From assembly GCA_037389465.1 (NCBI GenBank), contig JAZARR010000123.1:1372501-1436500 (forward strand): a stretch of 64,000 bases of DNA, written 5' to 3'. Shown here piece by piece: positions 1-11,070 of the stretch. The DNA comes from Baylisascaris procyonis. Its lineage: Eukaryota > Nematoda > Chromadorea > Rhabditida > Ascarididae. Positions within the stretch are counted from its first letter, which is position 1. Each line of letters opens with the position of its first letter. The notes beneath the pieces were generated by a model, which saw nothing but the letters and a program-made list of their open reading frames with translations, was not told where the DNA came from and searched no databases. The position numbers were made by a program, and so were the translations under genes.

Positions 1-951
1 CATAAGCGGTGGAGTCAGTATTGAAAAAGCCATAACCAAAGGATGCAAGCAAGCATTGTGGAATCTGGCAAGTCACCGATTTCGTGACGTTAACAAAATC
101 ATTTATCAATTCAGATCTAGCAAGAGTAGATACCTTGCTTGTATTGTGTTCATTTATATACTACAACGAGAGAGTACTAAGAAGAATATTTCGAAAAAAG
201 AGATTCAACAATGTGAATGTTATGCACATCTAATATTGCTAAATGTGATTTTTTTTTCTCTCATTGCTTAAGTCTCCTCTTTCCCTTTTTATATCTATCT
301 TGACTTCCTCCGAATATATTCCTCTTTTTGCATTTATGCAAATTATTGATTAATAATAGTTACTAAAAAAAAATTGAATGCGAATATTCAAAATATTTCT
401 ATAAAATTTCCCGAATCGCGAATCCTTGACGTTTAATTATAATGATTTGCATTTTGCTAACGCCAAGAATATATAACAAATGCGTTGCAAGCATTTCATC
501 GTGCTTTGTGCTATGAATTGTGCTCATTTATAATTTAGATTATACTCATTCATATTTCGAATATGTTTCAAAATATAATAAATTTTTTTTTGATGCATAA
601 ACTGTTGTATCGTTAATTTAAAACGATGATTCGTATTAATACCATGTAGATTTGAATGGAACCGATGAACCAGCTAAAGGCTTTTCGAAGGATGAATGGG
701 TCTATGGGTGGGGATAGAGTGGTGTTTTAAACGGAGATCGATGTATAAATGTAAACTCTCCAGCTTACTTGTAGCCTGCTTCAACTTGTCGCATTATTTG
801 TATCCAGTTCGGATGTTAGGAAATTTTTAAATTATCATCCGGCAGTTTCTTTTTAAAGAAAGTTGGACTGGATTTTTGGGAATAATTCAATAACTGACCC
901 CCTCATTAGAAATATTTCCACCCCTCCTCCCCCCAGTTTTTGGGAGATTTT
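1..951. other. AT-rich sequence with a short open frame at the window edge
   Basis: A plus-strand frame is open from position 2 to about 270. Its first 30 or so residues (for example GGVSIEKAITKGCKQALWNL) look coding-like and could be the end of an exon cut by the window edge, with a possible donor GTAGAT. The remainder is AT-rich with no feature I can support. Confidence 0.3.
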
Positions 952-1183
952 TTAGCTCTTAGAGACTGGGGCAGTAGGTTTCGGTCTTGATAGCGATCGA
1001 GACTGCGAAACTTTCGGCTCAACACTTCCCGCCAGCCGACTGCTAGCACGGTTCGGCTGGATACTGTCGCAATGCAATGAACCATGAATGACAAATTTCC
1101 GTGATTGCTTGCTCGCTGGCTGATTGAACAAGCTGTCTGAATTCTGCTTTTTGTAGTATTTTCTCTTAGAAATTCTGGAATTC
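952..1183 (-). CDS. Possible terminal exon of an unrecognised minus-strand gene
   Basis: An open frame on the minus strand runs from a GATCAG acceptor at about 1184 to a TAA stop at 952. It is clearly richer in GC than its surroundings. The translation is Ser/Lys/Arg-rich (for example SRKFVIHGSLHCDS and a tail SRPKPTAPVSKS) and resembles a disordered tail rather than a folded domain. No family is recognised. Together with the open frame at 1243-1524 it may form the 3' part of a gene. No AATAAA is seen close after the stop. It could be a chance GC-rich open frame. Confidence 0.25.
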
Positions 1184-1242
1184 CTGATCCACCCCAATGT
1201 TTGTTTATTGTTCGACTATGGCTTATTTCTTTGAAATCACGT

Positions 1243-1524
1243 TCAGCGGCTGCCTTTTATCTGGCCGCAGTGGAATAAATCAGCCAAGCGGGAGACACCG
1301 GAGGAGGATAGGGGCAGGAGTACCGTGCCGTTCCGAAGGGCGACCATCTCGTCATGTATTAATAAAACCTCATCGAACTGCTTTCTAAAGTTTTCTGTTG
1401 AACTCTTATGAACCAATGCAATCGTAGACTTGGTTATGGATGTGATATTGGCGTTTATACCAGCCTTCAACGAGTTTCCGTATATAGGAGGATGGTGCTC
1501 ATCAAAGCTTTCTGAGGCGGCCAG
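1243..1524 (-). CDS. Possible exon of an unrecognised minus-strand gene
   Basis: Ninety-four codons are open on the minus strand after a TTAGTAG acceptor, ending at a TGA. The translation is well balanced (includes IYGNSLKAGINANITSITKS and FRKQFDEVLLIHDEM) and GC is near half, unlike the flanks. Possible donors before the stop are weak (GTACTC, GTGTCT). I do not recognise the protein. It lies upstream of, and on the same strand as, the open frame at 952-1183. Confidence 0.25.
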   Translation of the reverse strand: MAASESFDEHHPPIYGNSLKAGINANITSITKSTIALVHKSSTENFRKQFDEVLLIHDEMVALRNGTVLLPLSSSGVSRLADLFHCGQIKGSR

Positions 1525-3162
1525 CTACTAACCGAATAACAACCAATATGGGAAATATTTTACAGTGAGGTATTTGCCATTAACAGAAGATCACATGTCA
1601 TTATGATATACGACCTGATCCGGCAAAATCCTTTCGACTGAAGTCGCATAATCCGGCTTGTACCGCATAACACTACACACAAACATGACAACTGCCGGCT
1701 AAGCTAACCCTGTTGAGGAACCCAAAGATTGACACTAGATGATATTGGTTACCTTCTAATATTCGGACGACTTCATTTGATGGAGCTTTATAAATCCGCA
1801 AACCTAGATACACTTCAAAATATTTGTGTCAATATGAAGAAAATATTTTCATTAATAGAATTGTATCATGAAAATACTTAATTTATGGCACTCTCTTTGA
1901 ATTACTCTTTGCTTCATTTCTTGAATTATTATCGTTTATGCTTTTATATCGTTTCATTAATGGCGTTAATTATGGTTAATAAAAACTTCGAGTTCTCTAG
2001 ATGAATAAAACATGGCTTTCTGAATTTTACCGATGCAGATTTTCTAAGTGCATAGCACTATTTGGGACTTAATAATTCGGGTGTGCACTTTACAGCGGCC
2101 ATAAAACATAACAAACATTACCGATCAGGTGCTCTCGATGGCTTCATACTCAATACGACAAACAGGAGGAGGGAATATTTAACTCAGCACATTACTTCAA
2201 CTTACTTCTAATTCTTTTCCAAGGTGCACCATCTTCTTTATAACTATATCCTCCATCCCCTTTATTCTAAAACCTCTATGAATCCTGATACGGCATACTA
2301 TATCCTGCTTAGTCTTAGTTTTTATGCATATATTTTTTCTCCATGTAGGTTATAGCCTAGAGGTATCAGATGCAAAGATATCTTTCTAAATGAACCTTCA
2401 ACTGAGACGTTAGCTACAACGGAAACAGCTCACCCACAACCCATTCACCGTCACGCCAAACAAAACAATCCATACTTTAAAAGATCAGCTATCACTATGA
2501 TGGTCATCAATCTCATAGGTACATAACATTCATAATCTTTAACGTTCTCATAAAATCAACCAAAAACATATGGAAACTGAGAGATGCATTATTATAAATA
2601 CAATCAAAACATTTATTTTTAATTCATTAAGCATCCAATTAAAAAAGTTTTCTATGCGGTAAAACACATTAAGTCTTTCTACTAAAATCAGCGATTGAAT
2701 TCTATACAAAAAACTGATGCGAGACGATAGATGAATAGTATTCAAAGTGATGGAAATATGCAAATATATCCATATGTAAATTTTTTTGTTCGTCTCGGTG
2801 AACACGCTCCAGCAGTATATTTCACTCGATTATACTAAATAAAACGACTTAAATTTCTTGATTTCTCATTTCAGTTCATAAATCTGGAAAGTGCATCAAG
2901 TTGCGGAATCTTGATAAAAAAGCCTAATATTTGGATTTTGCTCGACTTATCCGGGTCAAAATTTACGTATTAAAAATATTCCACTAAGTGAATTAATAAA
3001 GCTTACCGAAACATGATGCATCGATAAATCCATTGCGTTACTTTACACAAGAAAAAAGTAAACCAATGGAACGCAGCGCAACAAGGATATGGGAATCGAG
3101 CTAACAATTACAATGCAATAATATTGAAAAGAAATCGAGGAGTAACAACTCCACCCCACATC
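1525..3162. other. Intergenic stretch downstream of arpc3
   Basis: No gene can be assigned. There is an isolated plus-strand open segment at 2356-2518 and a short minus-strand open segment near 1620-1710. The rest is AT-rich with many stops in all frames. Confidence 0.4.
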
Positions 3163-6100
3163 CTAGAGGATAGTGCCAGGACTAACTAGTCCTTTATCCA
3201 TAAATCGTCTTCTCGCAAAACACATCCACCACTGAAAAAAAAAAACAAACATTCATGTACGAATAAACCAAAACCGGAATTCTCTATGCACTCCAACTCG
3301 TAATCCCTACCTTCCCCCAGGCTTTCCTCCCCATCGTGATCCCTCCCCCACCTTCCCCAGGCTTCCCTTCCCATCCGTAATCCGTCCCATACCCCCTCTC
3401 CCAGACTAGATTACCTTCTATCACCAGTTTTCTTTTTTCACAGCTAAATTCCAAACATGAATCATGAAAACAAGTGGCAATCTTCTCAACCAACAGCAAA
3501 TTTTTGCACACAAATCTTTTAGGGTGCAATAAACTCAAATGGTTTTCATCGAGATAAAAAACAGCCAACTGGTTCAATTGAAGCAAGGATTTCTTTCAGC
3601 AAAGATCATTAGTGCACCCTTCTTGATGATGACATAAAGAGTGAAAATCCACTTTTCGACAAACAAGTCAACATATTATTGTTGAAATAATTCTTTGCAA
3701 TTATATCCACTTCATAAAACTAAACGATATGAATTGCTAATGGTCGATGAAAAAAGGAGGGTATAAAAATAAAGCAACTAAAGCATATATCAATCTATAT
3801 ATTCTTTAGCAATACCGATTGCAAGATAAAATATTTGCAGGAATTTGGATAAACTACTAAAACTGTTAAACATTCCTTTTGATTCAAATAAAACCTAAAA
3901 AAAACTAATTAAAAAAGAACAAAAGAAATAAACCTTGAGTGGTTTATCAGTTTGCGGATCAAATACTCTGTCACAAAGTCGCACTCCTAATTCCTGTCGA
4001 AGTTGTTGAAGGTAAGCTCGCATCATTTCTAGAATTATTAACAATTATAAATGTTAAATACATTTTTTGACGAGATTTTTCTTACTCGTATATCCATAGA
4101 GAAATGTTTACTGAAAAAAATAAGAGGGGAAATGCGCCAGGAGAATCTGCATAATTTGCGCTTTTTACCTCAATCATCTGAGCAGCCAATTTCATAATTT
4201 AGCAGCAAAAAATAAAATATAGACAACACCATTCTCGTATTTTAAGTGATCCAGTCGGCCATATAAGCCCCTATGAGATGAGAGAACAGAGGCAGCGGAC
4301 ACTGATAAATGGATCAGCGATCATCGGGAAAGCAGTATTGATTTCTCTCGCCCACCATGTATGTCGATTATCTTAAGTATACATTTTTAGAAAAACTGAA
4401 ACAGCCAAACAGCTTCGTCATCGAAAACTAATGCAGTTTAAATCGAACAAACCTTCATCTTGCTTGTTAGCCGGTGCCTTATACATACTGTTAAGTGGGA
4501 AATCCGCTTCGCCAGGAATTGGTAATCTTTGACTCAATGCTAATGCAGCCATATCTTTAAGTCCTTGTGTCTTATTGGCACTCTAAAATGCAATTGCATT
4601 AAATATAAAAGTGACATGTGTTACACACATTATGAACAAACAAATAATAATTAAGCCAACCAGAATCGTATTCTTGATTTGGAATTTGGATCACTTATCT
4701 GAAAACATGAACTTAGCTGCAACCCCTCTCATATCCCTCTCCCTCATCCCTCCCCTCGTCTCTTAACTACATCTCTTCTCCTTCGAAAATTTAAGTGTCC
4801 ATCCGAATATTTCAGGGACATACAATCACAGCCAATTCTCTCCTCTTGCGAAAAGCCCCGTATAAGTTCAGCGTCGCAAACCTTTGCGTGGACTCCCCCG
4901 ACCCTGCTCATGACTAGTCGGTGTCCCCTCCATTTGCATTGCTTCCCTACTTTCTGCACCTTTTTGTCTCTCCCTCCTGCCTCCAACCATGTAGCATGAA
5001 CGAGGTATCCACGTATACTTTTAACGATATTGCCCAACTTCTAAGTCCCGAATGTTCTAGGCTTGTAAAGGTCCTGTGTGCGGAACCTTTACGACAACAT
5101 CTAAGCGACAGAGGACATTCTTAACAAAGTATCACTAGTGCCTGAAGTTAAACACTGAATTTTTTTATTTCTCGGCTTCTATGAGACAGACAAAAGAACG
5201 TTCTTGCTTGGCACCTCAAACACCTCTCAACCTGCACGAGTAACTTTGCAAAAGTACCAATATTCTTAGCTTATTGCTCTGAAATGTTTCATTCGACGCC
5301 TCAATGCTTTTAACCCGAAATACTATTTATTAATTTTCTAAACATTTGTACCTATGCTTTATTGAAGTTAAACAGTAGATTTATATAATAAACATAATAT
5401 AATATATAATTAAAAAACCTATAATATAATGATACCCAAAGATCTCCTACATAAACAAACAAAACCTTAATACTACCTAATCAAGAAAAAATCTTGATAG
5501 ATGAAAATTTGTTTGGGATAGGCCACATAAAGAATTTTTCTCATCAAATTCCAGAGATCTAAAAATATCGATTACCTTGATAAGCTCTAAATTAATGCAC
5601 TTAAATCACTATATGAAAAATAATACACGAAAATATTCAAAATTAATAAAAAGAAACAAACCTTTTGCAACTTTCTGAGGCATTCTGAAATATAAAAAGT
5701 AAGATATATAAGCGTTCGATCGGCTGGTCCTCTAATTTCATATTCACGGAAGAAAATATTCGGTTTGAAATACGCAAGTGCCTCATCCACTATATCCTCT
5801 TCACCATCTAAAGCAATCATCACTTACACCGTACAAATAACTACTTCGAAAGGTATCATTACGGAGTATATCAGGAAATTTCCACTGTAGTTTCCCTTGA
5901 TCGAATTTCTCTCAATACTCCATTTAGTGCATTATTCAAGCATTGGCCTTGCAATCGTCATACATCTTCCTCGTCAGCTATTCACGCAGTTAGAAAATAA
6001 GTCTTCATAATTTAGCGGCCGTTGTCTATAGACAGCTCGTCCGTTATAACCCCTGGTCCAGTAGTTTAAGCTAGTTCCAGTTGATATTAATATATATCCC

Positions 6101-7266
6101 CCCAGTATTTATTGCATAAGATCAAACATAAATGTTAGTATCTCAAAAACGTGTCAGAATTAGGGGTCGGCCCCTCTTACCGCTTCATATCAAGCAACAG
6201 AGGATGAGCTCTCCTTGCTATGATGCCTCTTATTTGTTAATTATTCATTAAAGATACATAATTTTTCTTCATTTGGGCAATGAAGTGGGATTAGCCCTTC
6301 TTTTTCATTTTTTTTCCGGAAGTTTTTTTTAGCCTTCTTAATTCGGAAGTCTAGTTGCACGCATATTTAAGAACTTCGGTAATCGGGCAAAAAAACCTCT
6401 AAGAAGCTATTTACCTATATAAATTAGCTACTGAATTACAAATGTCCTCGAAATTTTGGGCGTTCCCGCATACAAATAGGAGTTACAAGCGAACAACTTC
6501 GCAACCTTGTTTATCTCGTCTTCTCTATTGCTACTTCAAAATATTATTGAATATATAAATGTTTATCTCAATAAAAAAGAGATCAATGCAAAATAACCGA
6601 CTATTTCTTGGTGCAGGTCCTTTAAAGTTGGTTCGTAGCGGAAGCACTGCCATATTGCCAACAAAGAGATTGCCGTCTGTAAATTTTGAATGATATGCCT
6701 GAAAACAAATCCGATTTAAAAATCTGTCCCAGAAAAACAATAAAAACATAAAATTAAAATAAAAGTAAAAAAGAATGGATCAAGAACGATCGCAATACAA
6801 AAAAAAAACAGACAAAAAAGGCACCGGCAGCGTATCAGGATTTCAGTAATTCATACTATGGAGTTTGCTTTGCTGCGGTTTTCATTATGTGCTGAATTTC
6901 TTCATATAGAGCCGATCAAAAATTGCTCCGATAAAGCCAAAGTGGGAAAGGTGAACACCCTATCTAGCCTAATCTTCTTCTCTTAATTTTCTCCAAAATA
7001 ATAAAATTTAAGAAAAGGTTTACAATGTTATCATATCAAGCTACAAAAAACCATAAGGAATGATAAGATAACACTAATATAAATAGTATTCCTTTGCATT
7101 TCACTAAAACTTTTACGAACTATATTAACGAAATATTCAATTAGAATTGATTATTTTCAATTCATTCCACTCATCGATGATCCACTATTTATTAATCAAA
7201 TTTATCAAAAAAAAAAAAAAAAAATTAGTGCAAGTAATAGTAATGAATATGTGGACAAACCGGCAT
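3163..7266 (-). CDS. arpc3: Arp2/3 complex subunit 3 (ARPC3, p21-Arc), six exons
   Basis: The gene encodes the 21-kDa subunit of the Arp2/3 complex, which nucleates branched actin filaments in the cytoplasm. Minus-strand exons: 7261-7266, 6602-6698, 5662-5807, 4453-4582, 3934-4028, 3163-3231; they join in frame to 180 codons, close to the roughly 178 of animal ARPC3. Family stretches appear in order: [95 protein letters not shown] and a C-terminal [15 protein letters not shown]. Exon 1 codes only Met-Pro, chosen because ATGCCG is followed by a GTTTGT donor, as used after exons 3 and 4, and exon 2 opens with AYHS. The exon 2 donor is an unusual GTCGGT, chosen because it keeps the family spacing between GPAPR and DIVDEA. 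Introns are 424-1079 bp. No frameshift is seen, so the gene looks intact. Identity is very secure; the first exon and the exon 2-3 junction are slightly less so. Confidence 0.95.
3309..3389. repeat. Imperfect 40-bp tandem duplication in arpc3 intron 5
   Basis: Two imperfect copies of a C/T-rich unit of about 40 bp, each containing CCCCAGGCTT and CCATC, with a partial third copy just before. They lie inside the last intron of arpc3. Confidence 0.65.
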
Positions 7267-7306
7267 CTTGAAGTCCGATTCAACTCGTTAATCACCCGTA
7301 ACGTCT

Positions 7307-7309
7307 CTA
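7307..7309 (-). promoter_or_regulatory. Candidate spliced-leader acceptor upstream of arpc3
   Basis: A TTTTTTAG sequence on the minus strand ends 40 nt upstream of the arpc3 ATG. Nematode mRNAs commonly receive a spliced leader at such a site, leaving a short 5' UTR. It could instead be the 3' end of an ordinary intron in the 5' UTR. Confidence 0.4.
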
Positions 7310-8163
7310 AAAAAGAATTCCATTATAATTGGCAATCGGTATTCGAGATCACCTTAACGATTCAAGAAAAAAAAGGTCATTAAAAAGAACTAAGAATATA
7401 CTTCTTTTCCGCTTTCTGTATATATTAGATTTACATATTTTCTCCATCGTCCTGTCCTTATATAAGCGTAACACGACGACTTCCTCTGAACTTGAAAATG
7501 CTGCTGTAATCTTAACACTATATATTTTATTGTGAAAGTAAACTTCATTAGTTTTTTTTTTTCGTATGGACTATGGTTAACAAAGGCATATCCAAATTAA
7601 TGGAAAGTATGCAAAAAAAATTGGCACAATATGTGCTTTTTGTATTTCGATCATCTCATCAATCGATTGTTGAATTGCATAAAATTGACGATTGAGAAAT
7701 TTTTAATGCCCCCCCCCCCCCCAAAAAAAAAATCGACTAATTGTGTAACAATTTTTTAAATCATTTTTGGGCTTCAAATAACGCATACTTAATGAATGAT
7801 AACTAAAAATGCAAATTTTTTAAGGAAAAAAAGATAATATTAAAAAAAAACAAAACAGAAAATATTGGAATATATTAAATCGAAACAATATTACATTCAT
7901 AAAGGGCACAAAGAAAACAAGCAAATTAAAATAAAATCAAGATTAGATATTTTATTAAAGTTATTACCTTTAAGCTTGAGAATAGAAAACTAATAGTAGC
8001 TATAAAGTATTACTTTTTACTTTTTATCGCGAGCAGGAAATGATTACAAATAAACTAAAACCTTTTAAACCTACTCATTGTATCGATAATATATGAAATA
8101 AAGAAAGAATTGCAAAATTATATTCGCAAAAAAAGGAGAGAAAAACATCAGAATAGCAGATCA
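7310..8163. other. AT-rich intergenic stretch upstream of arpc3
   Basis: Likely includes the arpc3 promoter region. It contains a C14-A10 homopolymer pair at 7709-7732 and several A/T runs. No open frame here looks coding. Confidence 0.4.
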
Positions 8164-9325
8164 TCGCGGATTGTTCTTGCCGAAAATCATCCCAACAGGG
8201 TATCTCAACTGTTATGTCGCGGATTGTTCTTGCCGAAAATCATCCCAATAGGGCATCTCAACTGTTATGTCGCGGATTGTTCTTGCCGAAAATCATCCCA
8301 TAGGGCATCTCAACTGTTATGTCGCGGATTGTTCTTGCCGAAAATCATCCCAATAGGGCATCTCAACTGTTATGTCGCGGATTGTTCTTGCCGAAAATCA
8401 TCCCAATAGGGCATCTCAACTGTTATGTCGCGGATTGTTCTTGCCGAAAATCATCCCAATAGGGCATCTCAACTGTTATGTCGCGGATTGTTCTTGCCGA
8501 AAATCATCCCAATAGGGCATCTCAACTGTTATGTCGCGGATTGTTCTTGCCGAAAATCATCCCAATAGGGCATCTCAACTGTTATGTCGCGGATTGTTCT
8601 TGCCGAAAATCATCCCAATAGGGCATCTCAACTGTTATGTCGCGGATTGTTCTTGCCGAAAATCATCCCAATAGGGCATCTCAACTGTTATGTCGCGGAT
8701 TGTTCTTGCCGAAAATCATCCCAATAGGGCATCTCAACTGTTATGTCGCGGATTGTTCTTGCCGAAAATCATCCCAATAGGGCATCTCAACTGTTATGTC
8801 GCGGATTGTTCTTGCCGAAAATCATCCCATAGGGCATCTCAACTGTTATGTCGCGGATTGTTCTTGCCGAAAATCATCCCAATAGGGCATCTCAACTGTT
8901 ATGTCGCGGATTGTTCTTGCCGAAAATCATCCCAATAGGGCATCTCAAGTGTTGTGTCGCGGATTGTTTTTGCCCAAAATCATCCCAATAGGGCATCTCA
9001 ACTGTTATGTCGCGGATTGTTCTTGCCGAAAATCATCCCAATAGGGCATCTCAACTGTTATGTCGCGGATTGTTCTTGCCGAAAATCATCCCAATAGGGC
9101 ATCTCAACTGTTATGTCGCGGATTGTTCTTGCCGAAAATCATCCCATAGGGCATCTCAACTGTTATGTCGCGGATTGTTCTTGCCGAAAATCATCCCAAT
9201 AGGGCATCTCAACTGTTATGTCGCGGATTGTTCTTGCCGAAAATCATCCCAATAGGGCATCTCAAGTGTTGTGTCGCGGATTGTTTTTGCCCAAAATCAT
9301 CCCAATAGGGCACCTCAACTGTTAT
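8164..9325. repeat. 53-bp minisatellite, 22 copies, with a 317-bp higher-order unit
   Basis: A 53-bp unit, from one CGCGGATTGTTCTTGCC to the next, is repeated head to tail 22 times with almost no divergence. Three units lack one A in CCCAATAGG and are 52 bp long. Two units carry a distinct variant (AAGTGTTGTG, TTTTTGCCC). The last twelve units form two nearly identical six-unit blocks of 317 bp, with the 52-bp unit third and the variant unit sixth. The unit is GC-richer than its flanks. Open frames across it arise from the repeat and are not genes. There are no unique spacers, so this is not a CRISPR array. Confidence 0.97.
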
Positions 9326-11045
9326 GGATGCACACTTGCCGAGCGATGGGTTGAGGCGACGTCTTCATGGCGCATTTGTATGGATCACAATGCCTCGAAG
9401 ATATTTTTGTGTAACTTTTATAGAAGTTACGCTACATTAATAAATTATTACCAGTACAAAATATAACAGCATATAGATAGATACTTATATAAAAGTTGAC
9501 CACAATTCCTGTCAACTTACCTTTGCGGGAAACCTTGCATTAATCACGAAATAAAAACGAAATATTATGTATGTGATTCATGCGGCAACAAAATTTTTCA
9601 AAGTTCTACCTACAGTATGCAATAAGCGAACGCATTTCTATTGCAGCTAAAATTTACTGTTTGAGAAAAACATTTAAATATAGAAAGTAAGTAAAACTAC
9701 TCAAGAGATAGAAGCACAGATAGATATAAGAAGCAACAAACGGCAATGAATTTATATAAATTGGAAAAGGCGAAATTGGATGGAATTAGTGGAAATGCTA
9801 AAGAAATATTGAAACTCGAATTTGTAAAAGAAAATTTGCAAAAAATTGCAAAAATTTATTTTGTTTTTTTGCAACATTTGTTACAAAGTTTGCTTTCCGC
9901 ACCTAAAAATGTTACCGTATTGTATTAATACCACCTTTTCGAAGGCCTATACTTATAATGTACCTGCTTTTCTGGATTTACTACTATATTTTACTAAATA
10001 TCTTGACTCAAAAAGTAGAACACTTATGCACTTTTTAAATTGCATCTTCAGCACCATGAGTTTTCTTTGATATACATGAACAAGACAACAAAGATTTGTT
10101 TATTTATCGAAGAGTCTTTCACGAGGGAAGATCTGCATACTTCTTTTTATTTGGAGTTAGCAAGAAGAACTATTTCAGTAACTTCATCCTTAATGTGTAG
10201 AAGCTCCAACGAGTTCCAACAAGTTCGACCAGCACTGGTGAATTCGCAACAGCTTTTGCATTATGAAACATCGCAACCGGCTGTGTTTTCCTGAACTTCC
10301 TTATGAACCTCAACAATGTATCGACTTCTGTACAACATCCGTCTTCCCCCAAACCGTCTACCCAATATCTACCCAGACTGTCCACCCAAGCATCGAGCAG
10401 CCCTCCAGACTGTCTATTGCTCTTCTGGATGAATATATGAGCTACGCGATCCAGTCTTTTTGGTAGCACGAAGCCCAGTTACTCGCCATCCTCCTCGAAC
10501 CCGTTTATAGCTATTCCATCTTCTCATTTTTCCCGACCGCTTTGCTTCTTCGTGCGGGCCATCCTTAGCAATGCGCTAGCTAACCACTGTAACTTTTGAC
10601 CACTTGGTGCCCATCGGTTGGATTAAGCAGCGCATAAAGGCCTCAGAATCACCTCTAAGGAAGTTCATTTGGTAATTTTCAATTTTCTGCCGGTTGAGTG
10701 AACTTTCAGATGGTGGATAGTCAACAACTGCGCCAACGGATTAGCTCATCTCCATTGCCTAGGAGATATTCATGAAAAGCAGAGTGGGTTGAAATAGTTT
10801 GTCTGGTTAAAATTTTCAAGACGAGCATGAAAGTGCGCGATGAATGGAACGAAATGGATACATATTATCTAAACATAAACCAGCCAGTAATCTCGACGTT
10901 GAATTCTAGTATACCGTATGCTTTATGACCGTAAACCTCAGATGTGCATTCTCACTCTATCGTTGTCAAATTCCATCGAGAAGTGTGACTGAATTGATCT
11001 TTATGCAAATTGAAAGCAGATCTTCATTGCGATAATAGAAATGGA
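9326..11045. other. Stretch between the minisatellite and MSP paralogue A
   Basis: AT-rich to about 10.1 kb, then a GC-richer patch (about 10,180-10,750) with 60-100-codon open frames on both strands. Neither strand gives a recognisable protein or a convincing splice pattern, so no gene is called. Confidence 0.4.
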
Positions 11046-11051
11046 TTTATT
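11046..11051 (-). terminator. Polyadenylation signal of MSP paralogue A
   Basis: AATAAA on the minus strand, 20 nt after the TAG stop. Nematode 3' UTRs are often short, so this is the likely cleavage signal. Confidence 0.6.
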
Positions 11052-11070
11052 TAAAATATTTGCAGAACAC

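Noticed and set aside
3284..3586. 100-codon minus-strand frame with Gly/Trp-rich repeats
   Set aside because: Lies within arpc3 intron 5 and its repeats come from the 40-bp tandem sequence.
8164..9325. Resemblance to a CRISPR array
   Set aside because: There are no unique spacers, the units are contiguous and the genome is eukaryotic.
8110..9466. Several repeated 82-100 codon open frames
   Set aside because: They are produced by the 53-bp minisatellite, whose unit is not a multiple of three. The repeated identical peptides follow the 317-bp block, with no independent sign of coding.
10170..10469. 99-codon minus-strand frame in a GC-rich patch
   Set aside because: The plus strand is also open, the region has weak internal repetition, and no splice structure links it to MSP paralogue A.
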